From a virus: a DNA stretch of 21,090 bases. This document shows positions 5,883 to 13,427 of this stretch, piece after piece (positions within the stretch are counted from its first letter, which is position 1; each line of letters starts with the position of its first letter). The notes beneath the pieces are model-generated. The model worked only from the letters and a program-made list of their open reading frames with translations, had not been told where the DNA came from and searched no databases. The DNA lies in IMG/VR virus record IMGVR_UViG_3300027763_000276, positions 1 to 21,090 of that record; one strand, given 5' to 3'. A program made the translations under genes and the position numbers.

Positions 5883-6283
5883 AATACGAAGCACTGATTG
5901 ACGCTCAGATGGGTAGATGGCCGGACAGCGTGGTGCTGACTGACCGGCAAATGCACGATGCCATGAAGGTAGGCATACCCGACTGGATGGTTGGTCACAA
6001 GTTCGCGGACTGGATTCACCACGACGCTCGGCACGAGATGGGTTGGTACGCTGATATGTACTACCGAGAGTGGCGTAGCGTACAGATTGAGCAGACCCGC
6101 GCACAGTGGGCACGCAATGCGTTCTATTACCGAGGCGGTGACCCTGAAGGATTCTTCTATGCGTGTGGCAAGCGCGACGATGGGACATACCGCCATGTTG
6201 GGTTTCGCTACGGCACACAAGACAGCGAGTACGCATCAGGGTTTGATGGCTTGACTTACACACCCGAAGGAGAAAGCAAATGA
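5879..6283 (+). CDS. Hypothetical protein, 134 aa
   Basis: No family is recognised. The protein is rich in Trp, Tyr and His (DWIHHDARHEMGWYADMYY around 44-62), soluble, with no membrane segment. HDARH and nearby histidines could suggest metal binding but do not match a motif I can name. It starts within the previous gene's stop (ATGA) behind AAAGGAGAAAGCAA, and ends the same way, with the same KGESK-like tail (PEGESK) formed by the next gene's ribosome-binding site. It sits in a coupled three-gene run. Confidence 0.75.
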   Translation: MKYEALIDAQMGRWPDSVVLTDRQMHDAMKVGIPDWMVGHKFADWIHHDARHEMGWYADMYYREWRSVQIEQTRAQWARNAFYYRGGDPEGFFYACGKRDDGTYRHVGFRYGTQDSEYASGFDGLTYTPEGESK

Positions 6284-6522
6284 ATACAGGAGAAAACACC
6301 ATGAATGACATTTATGTAAAAGGCACGTGGACATTTACCAGCGGGGCATGTTTTGCCCTGCGTAAGGTGGGGATAAACCTAACCGAACTAAATACTAATA
6401 AGGGGTTCTGCATACCCGCTACCGCTCTTGAAGCGGCAGGGGTGAGATATGTCAGGGGAAACCCAGAAACAAAAGGCCTGTTAACTTTAAACCATCGACA
6501 ACAGATAAGGAGAACCAAATGA
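6280..6522 (+). CDS. Hypothetical protein, 80 aa (73 aa from an alternative start)
   Basis: The family is unknown. Two starts are plausible. The ATG at 6280 overlaps the previous stop and has GGAGAAAGCAA. The ATG at 6301 has its own GGAG 8 nt upstream, and the protein from there (MNDIYVKGTWTF) looks more natural, so the first seven residues may be a leader. The fold is probably small alpha/beta. The C-terminal IRRTK is encoded by the AAGGAGAACCAA site of the next gene. Confidence 0.65.
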   Translation: MNTGENTMNDIYVKGTWTFTSGACFALRKVGINLTELNTNKGFCIPATALEAAGVRYVRGNPETKGLLTLNHRQQIRRTK

Positions 6523-6611
6523 ACTTAACCCACTGGCAACGCTTCGAGCGTGTAGTATTTTTGTTGTGCCTCATTGTGTGGGCACTTGATATGTTTTACT
6601 GGCGACCGTAA
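6519..6611 (+). CDS. Very small membrane protein, 30 aa
   Basis: This micro-gene begins by ATGA overlap with the preceding gene, behind AAGGAGAACCAA. A short basic head (MNLTHWQRFER) is followed by a hydrophobic helix, VVFLLCLIVWALDMFYW, then RP and a stop. One transmembrane segment with cytoplasmic N-terminus is likely. It could modulate a host membrane enzyme or be a small lysis accessory, but nothing identifies its role. Confidence 0.6.
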   Translation: MNLTHWQRFERVVFLLCLIVWALDMFYWRP

Positions 6612-6641
6612 GGAAAGGAGAAGGAACACTCATCAAGCTTT

Positions 6642-6659
6642 TGTGGAGAATTCTCCACA
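6642..6659. repeat. 18-bp palindrome family, copy 5
   Basis: TGTGGAGAATTCTCCACA, identical to copies 2 and 3, in the 75-nt gap before the 106-aa gene. It follows an unused copy of the leader GGAACACTCATCA (6623-6635). This is the last copy in the window. Confidence 0.9.
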
Positions 6660-6686
6660 CTTTTTAATTTTTTAGGAGTATCAAAC

Positions 6687-7007
6687 ATGGAACCAACCTT
6701 AGAGGCAATCATCATTGCCATTATCGACAAACGTGTTGCTGAGATTATGGAGGCGCACGCAACTGTGCGGCTCATCAGTGACGAGTTCATACACGAGGTG
6801 CACAAAATCGCCAACGGCGAAGCACGAAGTGTCGTGCGAGCACATGAGAGCGATTTTGTGCACCTCGGTGAGGCGGACGTAGAGAATAAGATAGGAGAGC
6901 ATGACTTCGGTGACCAGATCGATGAAGCTATGGACAACTACGACTTTGAGGACAAGATCAAGGACGTGCTCATAAACAACATCTCCCTTTCCGTACAGGT
7001 AAACTGA
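6687..7007 (+). CDS. Hypothetical acidic helical protein, 106 aa
   Basis: No family is recognised. The product is strongly acidic and apparently all helical, with heptad-like spacing of hydrophobic residues in LEAIIIAIIDKRVAEIMEAH (about 5-24) and again near the C-terminus (FEDKIKDVLINNI), which would suit a coiled-coil oligomer. DNA-mimic or antirestriction-type roles are conceivable for acidic phage proteins but are not shown. AGGAGTATC precedes the start in a 20-nt leader identical to the one before the ATPase gene at 10313. Confidence 0.75.
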   Translation: MEPTLEAIIIAIIDKRVAEIMEAHATVRLISDEFIHEVHKIANGEARSVVRAHESDFVHLGEADVENKIGEHDFGDQIDEAMDNYDFEDKIKDVLINNISLSVQVN

Positions 7008-7008
7008 C

Positions 7009-7647
7009 ATGGAATACGAAGATCTTACGCCAAGCGCACAACGTGCGGCGCTCTCTGAATATGGGGAGCCTCCAGATGACTGGCAATTGGATGTTTACGA
7101 GTATGCAAGAGAGAAAGCACGAGAGCGGGGCTTCCACATCGAGGAGATAAACTACAGCGGCTTTCACTCACAAGGTGATGGCGCGTCATGGACAGGTGTA
7201 GCCGACCTGTTGGAGTTCCTTGAGTACCACGTCCAACGTGATGTGCCCCACTATACCGAGCTCGTCATGCTCACTGAGTTGGTGCGTAACCTGCACCCTG
7301 ACAAGTGGCTGAGCTTTCACAGACGCTCGTTCTACTACTCACACAGTGGCACGATGCAGTTGGAGGACAACAACATCACGTTTGAGTTTGGTGACGAGCC
7401 TGTAGTGATGAGCTCGGGGATACTGGCAGGCGCTGATGCACGAGAGGTAGCCGATGCGATAGGGGCCAAGTATCTGTGGAATGATGTGGAGGAATGGGTG
7501 TTGCGCGAAGCAAAAGACTACGCTGACACGATTTATAAACAACTTGAAGAGGAGTACGACAACTACACAAGCGAAGAGTATTTCAAGGAACTTATCTACA
7601 TCAACGGCTGGCGCTTTGATAGCGCTGGCAAACTTATTCAGGAGTAA
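7009..7647 (+). CDS. Conserved hypothetical phage protein, 212 aa
   Basis: The function is unknown. The segment GFHIEEINYSGFHSQGDGAS (about 41-60) is a pattern I have seen in uncharacterised phage proteins (GF.SQGDGA). The protein is acidic, with many Asp, Glu and Tyr and no membrane helix. It starts 1 nt after the previous stop with only a weak AGGT upstream, so it likely depends on translational coupling with the 106-aa gene. Its terminal codons (CAG GAG TAA) provide the GGAG used by the next gene. Confidence 0.75.
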   Translation: MEYEDLTPSAQRAALSEYGEPPDDWQLDVYEYAREKARERGFHIEEINYSGFHSQGDGASWTGVADLLEFLEYHVQRDVPHYTELVMLTELVRNLHPDKWLSFHRRSFYYSHSGTMQLEDNNITFEFGDEPVVMSSGILAGADAREVADAIGAKYLWNDVEEWVLREAKDYADTIYKQLEEEYDNYTSEEYFKELIYINGWRFDSAGKLIQE

Positions 7648-7652
7648 CAAAA

Positions 7653-8018
7653 ATGGGATATAGATCAGACGTTGCATACGTCATCAAGTTTGCTGACATC
7701 AAGACGAGGGATACTTTTGTCGCGCTGATGCTGGCAAAGAACGACAAGCACATCACCGAAGCACTCGATGATGTTCGACACGATTGGGCGGAAGACCCGA
7801 TCATCACCTATCGGTGTTGTGATGTGAAGTGGTATCCAAGTTTCGATGATGTGAAGGCACACCACGCGCTTATGGGTGATGCCGTTGAGTTATACGGTGC
7901 ACGATACCGCTTCCTTGCGCTAGGGGAGGACGGAGCAGAGGACTACTCAGAAGAAGACAATGTAGGCGACTTGTACGACTACGTTTCCACCGTGCATGAA
8001 TTGCACACATCTTTTTAA
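7653..8018 (+). CDS. Conserved hypothetical phage protein, 121 aa
   Basis: It begins MGYRSDVAYVI, an opening I recognise from uncharacterised phage and bacterial proteins that start MGYRS[DE]V. The rest is an alpha/beta sequence with an acidic C-terminal part (EDGAEDYSEEDNVGDLYDYV, about 92-111). No catalytic motif is evident. GGAG overlaps the stop of the upstream gene, so translation is probably coupled to it. Confidence 0.75.
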   Translation: MGYRSDVAYVIKFADIKTRDTFVALMLAKNDKHITEALDDVRHDWAEDPIITYRCCDVKWYPSFDDVKAHHALMGDAVELYGARYRFLALGEDGAEDYSEEDNVGDLYDYVSTVHELHTSF

Positions 8019-8040
8019 TCAACCATTAGGAGAATCAAAC

Positions 8041-9015
8041 ATGGCATTCACTTGCAAAGACTTTCAATCCGCAGAAAAGATATTTAACGCACGAGGCCCT
8101 GTGCGTAGCGCACAGTGGGCACCTAATGAGAGGCCACTAGATGACCGTCCTCAAAAGCAACACCGCTTAATCAAGCACACCGAGGACGGCGTGACGTACT
8201 ACGACATCAAGCTGTACCAGACTATCATGGCACGGTTCTATGAGCCTAAGGTGGAGTGGATGATGGACGCTGTGCGCCTTGAGCGTAGGCTGTACATGGG
8301 CGACAGTTCCCAGACGAGTAAGCAGTTCATGTGGCACACACTCCATGTCGGCACAATCAACATTACACGCACAGGCAAGGGCAATGCCACCGATGACATA
8401 GTGTGGCCTGTCTACAACCATGCAGGTCTGAGCGACAGGGGTACGCCGTTCAGTCTTGACGCTACGTTTGTGAACGGTGAGCTTGTGCCCATGCGATCAG
8501 CGCATACGCCGCACTACCGTATGATTGCAGATACAGACGACAAGAAGCGTAGGGCAGACGTTGCCAAGCACTTTGAGAACTACATCATGCTTGCGCTTAT
8601 GCGTATGCCTGCTTACAAAGCGGCGTGTGTGCCTCAAGATAGGCTAGGCCGACCGTTCGGGGGCAACGGGTTCGAGCACAAAGAACACGAGGCAGTGCAG
8701 TGCTTGCTCTTGGACGAGGAGCCATCGCAGTATGCGTTTGATGCGTTCTTCGCAATGTGTCAGGGAGTGTATGACACCATCGTATCCAAGCGGGGGAGGG
8801 AGCAACAAGGGTTTGTATTGAACCGTTCTTGGGGGGGTAACCGGACAGTCAGTTCGCCTGATGAGTTGGAGAAGCCTGTTGAAACGCCAGAGTTTCGCAG
8901 ATCAATCCTTGAGCGTGTTTACAAATACGCTGGGGAGAATAAACGTAGCAAGAAAGTAGAGGTGAAACAATTTCCAAAGTACGCTGAGTACCCTAAGTCC
9001 AACATCTGTTGCTAA
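8041..9015 (+). CDS. Hypothetical protein, 324 aa
   Basis: I do not recognise this family. The ATG at 8041 is chosen because AGGAG lies 8 nt upstream; an opening 45 nt earlier overlaps the previous gene. The protein is soluble and basic, with a central part rich in His, Asn and Thr (FMWHTLHVGTINITRTGKG, about 84-102) and a C-terminal Lys-rich tail ending in Cys-Cys. No Walker, HNH or metallopeptidase motif is seen. It precedes the promoter of the VWA/MoxR module, from which it is separately transcribed or read through. Confidence 0.75.
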   Translation: MAFTCKDFQSAEKIFNARGPVRSAQWAPNERPLDDRPQKQHRLIKHTEDGVTYYDIKLYQTIMARFYEPKVEWMMDAVRLERRLYMGDSSQTSKQFMWHTLHVGTINITRTGKGNATDDIVWPVYNHAGLSDRGTPFSLDATFVNGELVPMRSAHTPHYRMIADTDDKKRRADVAKHFENYIMLALMRMPAYKAACVPQDRLGRPFGGNGFEHKEHEAVQCLLLDEEPSQYAFDAFFAMCQGVYDTIVSKRGREQQGFVLNRSWGGNRTVSSPDELEKPVETPEFRRSILERVYKYAGENKRSKKVEVKQFPKYAEYPKSNICC

Positions 9016-9030
9016 GGGTAGGGTAAATGC

Positions 9031-9065
9031 TAGGTTGTCAAGTCTTTGACAACCTATGCTATAAT
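9031..9065 (+). promoter_or_regulatory. Promoter with embedded inverted repeat for the VWA/MoxR module
   Basis: TGCTATAAT is a perfect extended -10 (TATAAT at 9060-9065). TTGTCA at 9035-9040 could be a -35 at 19 bp. An 11-bp-arm inverted repeat (TAGGTTGTCAA, GTCT, TTGACAACCTA, 9031-9056) covers the -35 zone and stops just before the -10, a classic operator position. As no T tract follows, it is not a terminator. Confidence 0.65.
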
Positions 9066-9090
9066 TTGTTCAACAACATAGGAGAAGCAA

Positions 9091-10293
9091 ATGAGCTTTG
9101 AAAAGATGACTCTCAATCAGAGAGTACAAGCCGCCAACATTGACTGTATGCGGCACCCTAAGTTCGCACTGCTCAGTGGTGCGATCATGCTCGGCAAGTC
9201 CGAGGTGGTAGAGAAGATGAAGACAGCGGCAACCAATGGCCGTGACAAGAAGTATGGTGCGGCGTTCGTTACGATACTCAATCGCAAGCAGTTGCGCTAC
9301 TTAGTTCTGCATGAGAACTTTCACGTTGCACTCAAGCACTGCATCCTGTTCAAGGATGTCAAGAAGAAGTATCCCAAGCTGAGCAACGTAGCGCACGACT
9401 ACGTAGTCAATGCACTGATCGAAGAGATGGACCCCGACTTCAAGTTTGTCGAGCGTCCGTCCGAGAGTTTGTGTATTGACCGCAAGTATTTCGGTTGGTC
9501 ATTCCCTCAGGTAATGAACGATCTCATTGCACAAGGGCGTAAGGAACCCAAGGATGGTGAGGGTACGGGCGAGAATGATGAGGGCTTTGATGAGCCGATT
9601 GATTCACACGAGGATGGTGAGTTCGATGATGACCCGATCGAGCGTGACAAGCTTGAGAAGCAGATCGATGATGCCAACCGTCAAGGTGAGATGCTTGCTC
9701 GTAAGTTGGCAGGTAAGGGCGATGGCAACCGCGACATCTTGGGTACTGCCAAGGAACGCATGACAGATTGGAAGCAAGCGCTTCAAGACTGGATCAGTTC
9801 CGTCTCTTCAGGTGATGACAACTCACGGTTCAGTCCTCCAAACAAGCGACTGCTTGCTTCTGGGTTCATCATGCCATCGCACTTCACGGAGACTGTCGGT
9901 GAGTTGATCCTTGCTGTTGATACATCGGGTTCAATGTACCCGTACTATCGCTTGCTGTTCGGTGAGATCGCTCGTATCTGTCAGCTTACTAAACCTGCCG
10001 CTGTGCGTGTGCTGTGGTGGGACAACGCTGTGTGTGGTGATGAGACATTCAAACCTGCGGACTACGAGCAGATCGCATCGCTCATGAACCCCAAGGGCGG
10101 TGGCGGCACTACTCCACAAGTCGTTGTCGACTACATCCGCGAACACAAGATCGACGCTAAGGCAATCGTCTGGTTATCAGATGGCTACCTTGGTTGCGAT
10201 GACCCAGTTACCCCAATGCCGTCTCTGTGGGGCATAGTGGAGAACGACTCGTTCGTTCCTGCTCACGGCAAACTCTTGCGTATATCTGTTTAA
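9091..10293 (+). CDS. Metallopeptidase-like and VWA-like domain protein (DUF2201 type), 400 aa
   Basis: The N-terminal part has a zinc-peptidase signature, HENFH (74-78) with H83, followed by VAHDYVVN (D103), as in the putative metallopeptidase domain of DUF2201 proteins. A long acidic linker (about 150-195) leads to a C-terminal von Willebrand A-like domain with a complete metal-ion-dependent adhesion site: DTSGS (277-281), GGGGTT (T340/T341) and SDG (D364). In this family VWA proteins act as substrate or partner adaptors for MoxR-type ATPases, and one is encoded 19 nt downstream. Start is fixed by AGGAG 7 nt upstream. All key residues are present. Protease activity is inferred. Confidence 0.85.
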   Translation: MSFEKMTLNQRVQAANIDCMRHPKFALLSGAIMLGKSEVVEKMKTAATNGRDKKYGAAFVTILNRKQLRYLVLHENFHVALKHCILFKDVKKKYPKLSNVAHDYVVNALIEEMDPDFKFVERPSESLCIDRKYFGWSFPQVMNDLIAQGRKEPKDGEGTGENDEGFDEPIDSHEDGEFDDDPIERDKLEKQIDDANRQGEMLARKLAGKGDGNRDILGTAKERMTDWKQALQDWISSVSSGDDNSRFSPPNKRLLASGFIMPSHFTETVGELILAVDTSGSMYPYYRLLFGEIARICQLTKPAAVRVLWWDNAVCGDETFKPADYEQIASLMNPKGGGGTTPQVVVDYIREHKIDAKAIVWLSDGYLGCDDPVTPMPSLWGIVENDSFVPAHGKLLRISV

Positions 10294-10312
10294 TTTTTTA
10301 GGAGTATCTATC

Positions 10313-11437
10313 ATGCAAAACTTTCTGACACACAACCAAGTTGTTTCCCTCATCGCCGCTATCGGTGGCAAGCGTACCGTTATTGTGGAGGGCGAGAACG
10401 GCATCGGCAAGACCGCGCTGTTCCATGCCTTGCGTAAGCTTCCCAAGTTTGCCAACCACATCGCTGTTCGTCCTATCGACTGCACTCAGTTGTCTGATGG
10501 CTCGGTGTGGATGCCTGACCTTGATCGTGAGAATGGCGTCTCCCGTGAGTTGCCTAACGAACGCTTCGGTGTTAGCGCACACAACCAACTCGGTGTCAAC
10601 AATGCACAGCCAATCATGGTCATGCTCGATGAGATCGCCAAGGCTCCTCAGTTCATCAAGAACGTGCTTGCACCTATCATATACGAGCGTCATGTAGGCA
10701 ACCTCGGTATGCCAGAGGGTAGCGTTGTGTTCTGTGCTACCAACCTGTCAATCGAGGGTCTGGGTGACAGCATCCAAGCACACTTGCGTAACCGTCTCGT
10801 GTTCGTCAAGATGCGTAAGCCTACTGCTGACGAGTGGGTCAAGTGGGCTACGGACAACAACGTGCACCCCATGGTGATTGCTTTTGTCAACAACGAGCCA
10901 CGCGTTATGCACAGCTTCCTTGACTACGAGAAGGGCGGTATGTTCGAGGGCAAGGATATGTCCAAGGACAATGGCTTTGTGTTCAATCCCAAGTCTACGC
11001 AACTTGCGTACGCTACGCCTCGCTCGTTGGTTGCCGCTAGTGACATCTTGCATGAGGGTCTTGGCGTTCTTGATGACGATACGTTGGAGGCGGCGTTGAT
11101 CGGTACTGTGGGTGCGACTACTGCACAGGCATTGGCATCGTTCATTCGGTTCGGTCGTGACATCTGTGACTACGCTCGTGTCATCAAGTCACCAGATACT
11201 GCGCCGTTGTCTGACAACCCTACAGCGCAGTTGATTCAGGTATTCCAGTTCGTTACTCGCGTAGCTGACCGGACAGAGGCATCGTCCATCGTCAAGTACG
11301 TATGGCGTATGCGGGCAGAGATGCAATCGATCTTCTGCAACACAGTGGCATCTAGTTCTCGTGTGGCTACGTTTGCTACTGTTGATGGCTTCGGCACTAT
11401 GTTGGCCGAGCACAAAATCTTTTTCTCAACCAAGTAA
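10313..11437 (+). CDS. MoxR-type AAA+ ATPase, 374 aa
   Basis: This ATPase probably remodels a protein complex together with the VWA protein encoded just upstream. Walker A is GENGIGKT (27-34), Walker B is IMVMLDE (101-107), sensor 1 is CATN (141-144), and the arginine-finger region is HLRNRLVFV (157-165). The small lid domain follows with PTADEWVKWA. This matches the MoxR/CbbQ/NirQ group, which work as hexamers with VWA proteins to activate or mature targets. GGAGTATC with ATC-ATG gives the start. The leader is identical over 20 nt to that before the gene at 6687. Confidence 0.9.
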   Translation: MQNFLTHNQVVSLIAAIGGKRTVIVEGENGIGKTALFHALRKLPKFANHIAVRPIDCTQLSDGSVWMPDLDRENGVSRELPNERFGVSAHNQLGVNNAQPIMVMLDEIAKAPQFIKNVLAPIIYERHVGNLGMPEGSVVFCATNLSIEGLGDSIQAHLRNRLVFVKMRKPTADEWVKWATDNNVHPMVIAFVNNEPRVMHSFLDYEKGGMFEGKDMSKDNGFVFNPKSTQLAYATPRSLVAASDILHEGLGVLDDDTLEAALIGTVGATTAQALASFIRFGRDICDYARVIKSPDTAPLSDNPTAQLIQVFQFVTRVADRTEASSIVKYVWRMRAEMQSIFCNTVASSSRVATFATVDGFGTMLAEHKIFFSTK

Positions 11438-11449
11438 GGAGTATCAATC

Positions 11450-12334
11450 ATGAACACTAATACACCCCGTCACAATCTCGACACCTGCGCTATGCTTGTG
11501 GAGTTCAACGCTTCCGTGTGGACAGCACGTAAGTTAGATAAGTCAACCTCTGATGAAGTGGTGGCAAGCAAGAATGCGGGGGCAAAGGATGCCGCTCGTG
11601 TCAACAAGCACCTGCTTGCAGGTCGCACTGAGCTGGACGTAATCCAACAGGCCGTTGGCCGTGCTCGTCAGTTTGTGTATGACAACACTGCACCTTGGTC
11701 TGACTCCGGTCTGCGTCTTCTGCCTACCGTCAACTTCATGAAGTTCACTGAACGTATGAATGACTTTGAGGAAGAGATCGAGGCGCTCGTCAAGTCCTTC
11801 GTAGCCATCTACCCCACGCTCATCACTGCACAGGCGTTGGCACTGGGGGATATGTTTAAGAGAGACGACTTCCCCACCGCCAATGAGATCATGACCAAGT
11901 TCTCGTTCCGTGTGAACTATATGCCTGTCCCCTCGTCGGGTGACTTTCGTGTAGATGTGGGCAATCAGGCACAACAAGAGCTGAAGGAGCGACTTGAAGC
12001 GCTGACTCAAGAGCGTATCGACTTGGCCATGTCTGATGTGCGTGAGCGTCTTGGAACCCACCTGAAACGTATGTCTGACAGACTGACTACAGACTATGTG
12101 AACGGTGAGGCTAAGTCTCGCCGCTTCCACGACACCCTTGTTGATGGGGCGCTTGAGTTGTGTGATCTCACCAAGTCATTGAACGTAACCAATGACGCTG
12201 ATCTTGAGGGCGCACGTCACCAGTTGGAACAGTTGCTTGTGGGTGTAACTCCAACCGATCTCCGTAAGAATGAGGCTATTCGTCAAGACGTCAAGAAGAA
12301 CGTAGATGCCATCCTCGACAAGTTCAACTTTTAA
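11450..12334 (+). CDS. Helical partner protein of the VWA/MoxR module, 294 aa
   Basis: Third gene of the module, 12 nt after the ATPase, with AAGGAGTATC before the start. The protein is largely helical, with a segment near the N-terminus (LVEFNASVWTARKLDK, about 16-31) and long charged helices later (ELKERLEALTQERIDLAM, about 173-190). It resembles the phage family I remember as DUF3150, which is found beside such ATPases, but that assignment is from memory and unverified. A structural or substrate role in the complex is inferred from gene order. Confidence 0.7.
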   Translation: MNTNTPRHNLDTCAMLVEFNASVWTARKLDKSTSDEVVASKNAGAKDAARVNKHLLAGRTELDVIQQAVGRARQFVYDNTAPWSDSGLRLLPTVNFMKFTERMNDFEEEIEALVKSFVAIYPTLITAQALALGDMFKRDDFPTANEIMTKFSFRVNYMPVPSSGDFRVDVGNQAQQELKERLEALTQERIDLAMSDVRERLGTHLKRMSDRLTTDYVNGEAKSRRFHDTLVDGALELCDLTKSLNVTNDADLEGARHQLEQLLVGVTPTDLRKNEAIRQDVKKNVDAILDKFNF

Positions 12335-12343
12335 AAGGACTAC

Positions 12344-12502
12344 ATGAACACGCACCACCTAACCAGAGTGCGTCGTATGTTTGCTACGTATGACGCACCA
12401 CCAAAAACAATTCGCAGTTATCAGCGCCAGTGGGTTCGATCTGTGAGAGCGCTTGGTGACAAGTGGTTGATCGCACACTTTATGCAAAAGCAGGGGAACT
12501 AA
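12344..12502 (+). CDS. Hypothetical basic protein, 52 aa
   Basis: This short gene sits 9 nt after the module, with AAAAGGAC before the ATG. The product is very basic (HHLTRVRRMFATY and RSYQRQWVRSVRALG), probably two helices that could bind nucleic acid. It abuts the next gene with no gap: TAA ends at 12502 and a GTG follows at once, with GGGG in its own last codons serving as ribosome-binding site. No family is recognised. Confidence 0.6.
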   Translation: MNTHHLTRVRRMFATYDAPPKTIRSYQRQWVRSVRALGDKWLIAHFMQKQGN

Positions 12503-13222
12503 GTGCGATACCGCCGCCATATTTCTACACTGTCTACTGACAAGACGGTGTTAACTCCTGACGAAGTAGAGCGGCGTCTTCATGGCGCTCCTCTGACTGA
12601 CCTTAACAAGCTACAACCTGTTGCCTCAAGCGGAGGGGCAGTTGAAGCACAACAACTTATGCAAAGACTTTCATCAACTACTACGAAGGGAACACTCATC
12701 ATGCCTGACATCCAGACCGCACTTAAAAATGCAATCAATACTTGGGAACCCACCCCCATCAACCCCGTTCAACAACTTGAGGAGAACACAATGCAGATTA
12801 AACCAGTACCTTTTTCCATCCAAAATAATGTTACTCGTGTGACGTTCGACTACGTGAAACAGCATCCCGGCACTAGAGCCGTGTCCGCCGCTCGTGATTT
12901 AGTGAAGCTTGGCTTCAAGGAATCTTCCGTTACATCTCTGATGGCGCAGTTTGTACGAACAGGTCTAGCTGTGCGAGATAAGAATGGCGGTTACCGCGTG
13001 ACACAAGAAGACTACGTACCCATGAAGGCTAAACAAAAGAAGCAATCAGCACCCGCGCCTTCTCTTAAGAGCGGTCTTGAAGGCATCGCCGCGCTACGAC
13101 CTGAAGGTAAGAAGATGCATACACTTGTGCTAAACAAATCGCCACAAGATATTACGCAACACTTGACGGTTTATCAAGCAAAAGAACTGTACGATCACCT
13201 GAAACAACTGTTCGGAGGCTGA
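12503..13222 (+). CDS. Winged-helix-like protein, up to 239 aa, with several possible starts
   Basis: The middle (about residues 110-167) looks like a winged helix: TFDYVKQHPG, a recognition-like helix ESSVTSLMAQFVRTG and a wing VRDKNGGYRVT. The C-terminus QAKELYDHLKQLFGG is a short helix common in phage proteins. Three starts have support: GTG 12503 (239 aa), ATG 12701 with AAGGG (173 aa) and ATG 12791 with GAGGAG (143 aa). The last has the best ribosome-binding site and still keeps the whole DNA-binding-like region. The N-terminal 96 residues are low-complexity and may be a separate peptide or linker. A regulator role is plausible. Confidence 0.65.
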   Translation: MRYRRHISTLSTDKTVLTPDEVERRLHGAPLTDLNKLQPVASSGGAVEAQQLMQRLSSTTTKGTLIMPDIQTALKNAINTWEPTPINPVQQLEENTMQIKPVPFSIQNNVTRVTFDYVKQHPGTRAVSAARDLVKLGFKESSVTSLMAQFVRTGLAVRDKNGGYRVTQEDYVPMKAKQKKQSAPAPSLKSGLEGIAALRPEGKKMHTLVLNKSPQDITQHLTVYQAKELYDHLKQLFGG

Positions 13223-13223
13223 C

Positions 13224-13427
13224 ATGGACGCTACGTTTGCTTTAATAAAAGAGTTAGTAATCACCTGCGGCATCATCTTTGCCCTAATGTGCTTTATGGC
13301 GCTGTGCTTTTGGATGTACCCGAGCATGAATGAGGTACGGAAAATGGACTGCGCGATGGCAGAGTTTTCACCTGACATGGCGTTGGAAGTTAAACAAGCA
13401 TGCCGAGAGGCGAGGAGTAAAAAATGA
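13224..13427 (+). CDS. Small single-span membrane protein, 67 aa
   Basis: A transmembrane helix (LVITCGIIFALMCFMALCF, about 11-29) is followed by a short charged cytoplasmic or periplasmic tail rich in Met, Cys, Glu and Lys. GGAGG lies 5 nt before the start, 1 nt after the previous stop. The size and single span would fit a holin or spanin-like role, but no lysis gene is nearby, so function is open. Confidence 0.7.
   Translation: MDATFALIKELVITCGIIFALMCFMALCFWMYPSMNEVRKMDCAMAEFSPDMALEVKQACREARSKK

Noticed and set aside
5510-6220. Minus-strand open frame of 236 codons
   Set aside because: Lies across three coupled plus-strand genes with good ribosome-binding sites and crosses a palindrome; composition looks like a shadow.
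3564-6659. Palindromes as a CRISPR array or as intrinsic terminators
   Set aside because: Copies are 490 to over 1000 bp apart with genes between them, and none is followed by a T tract.
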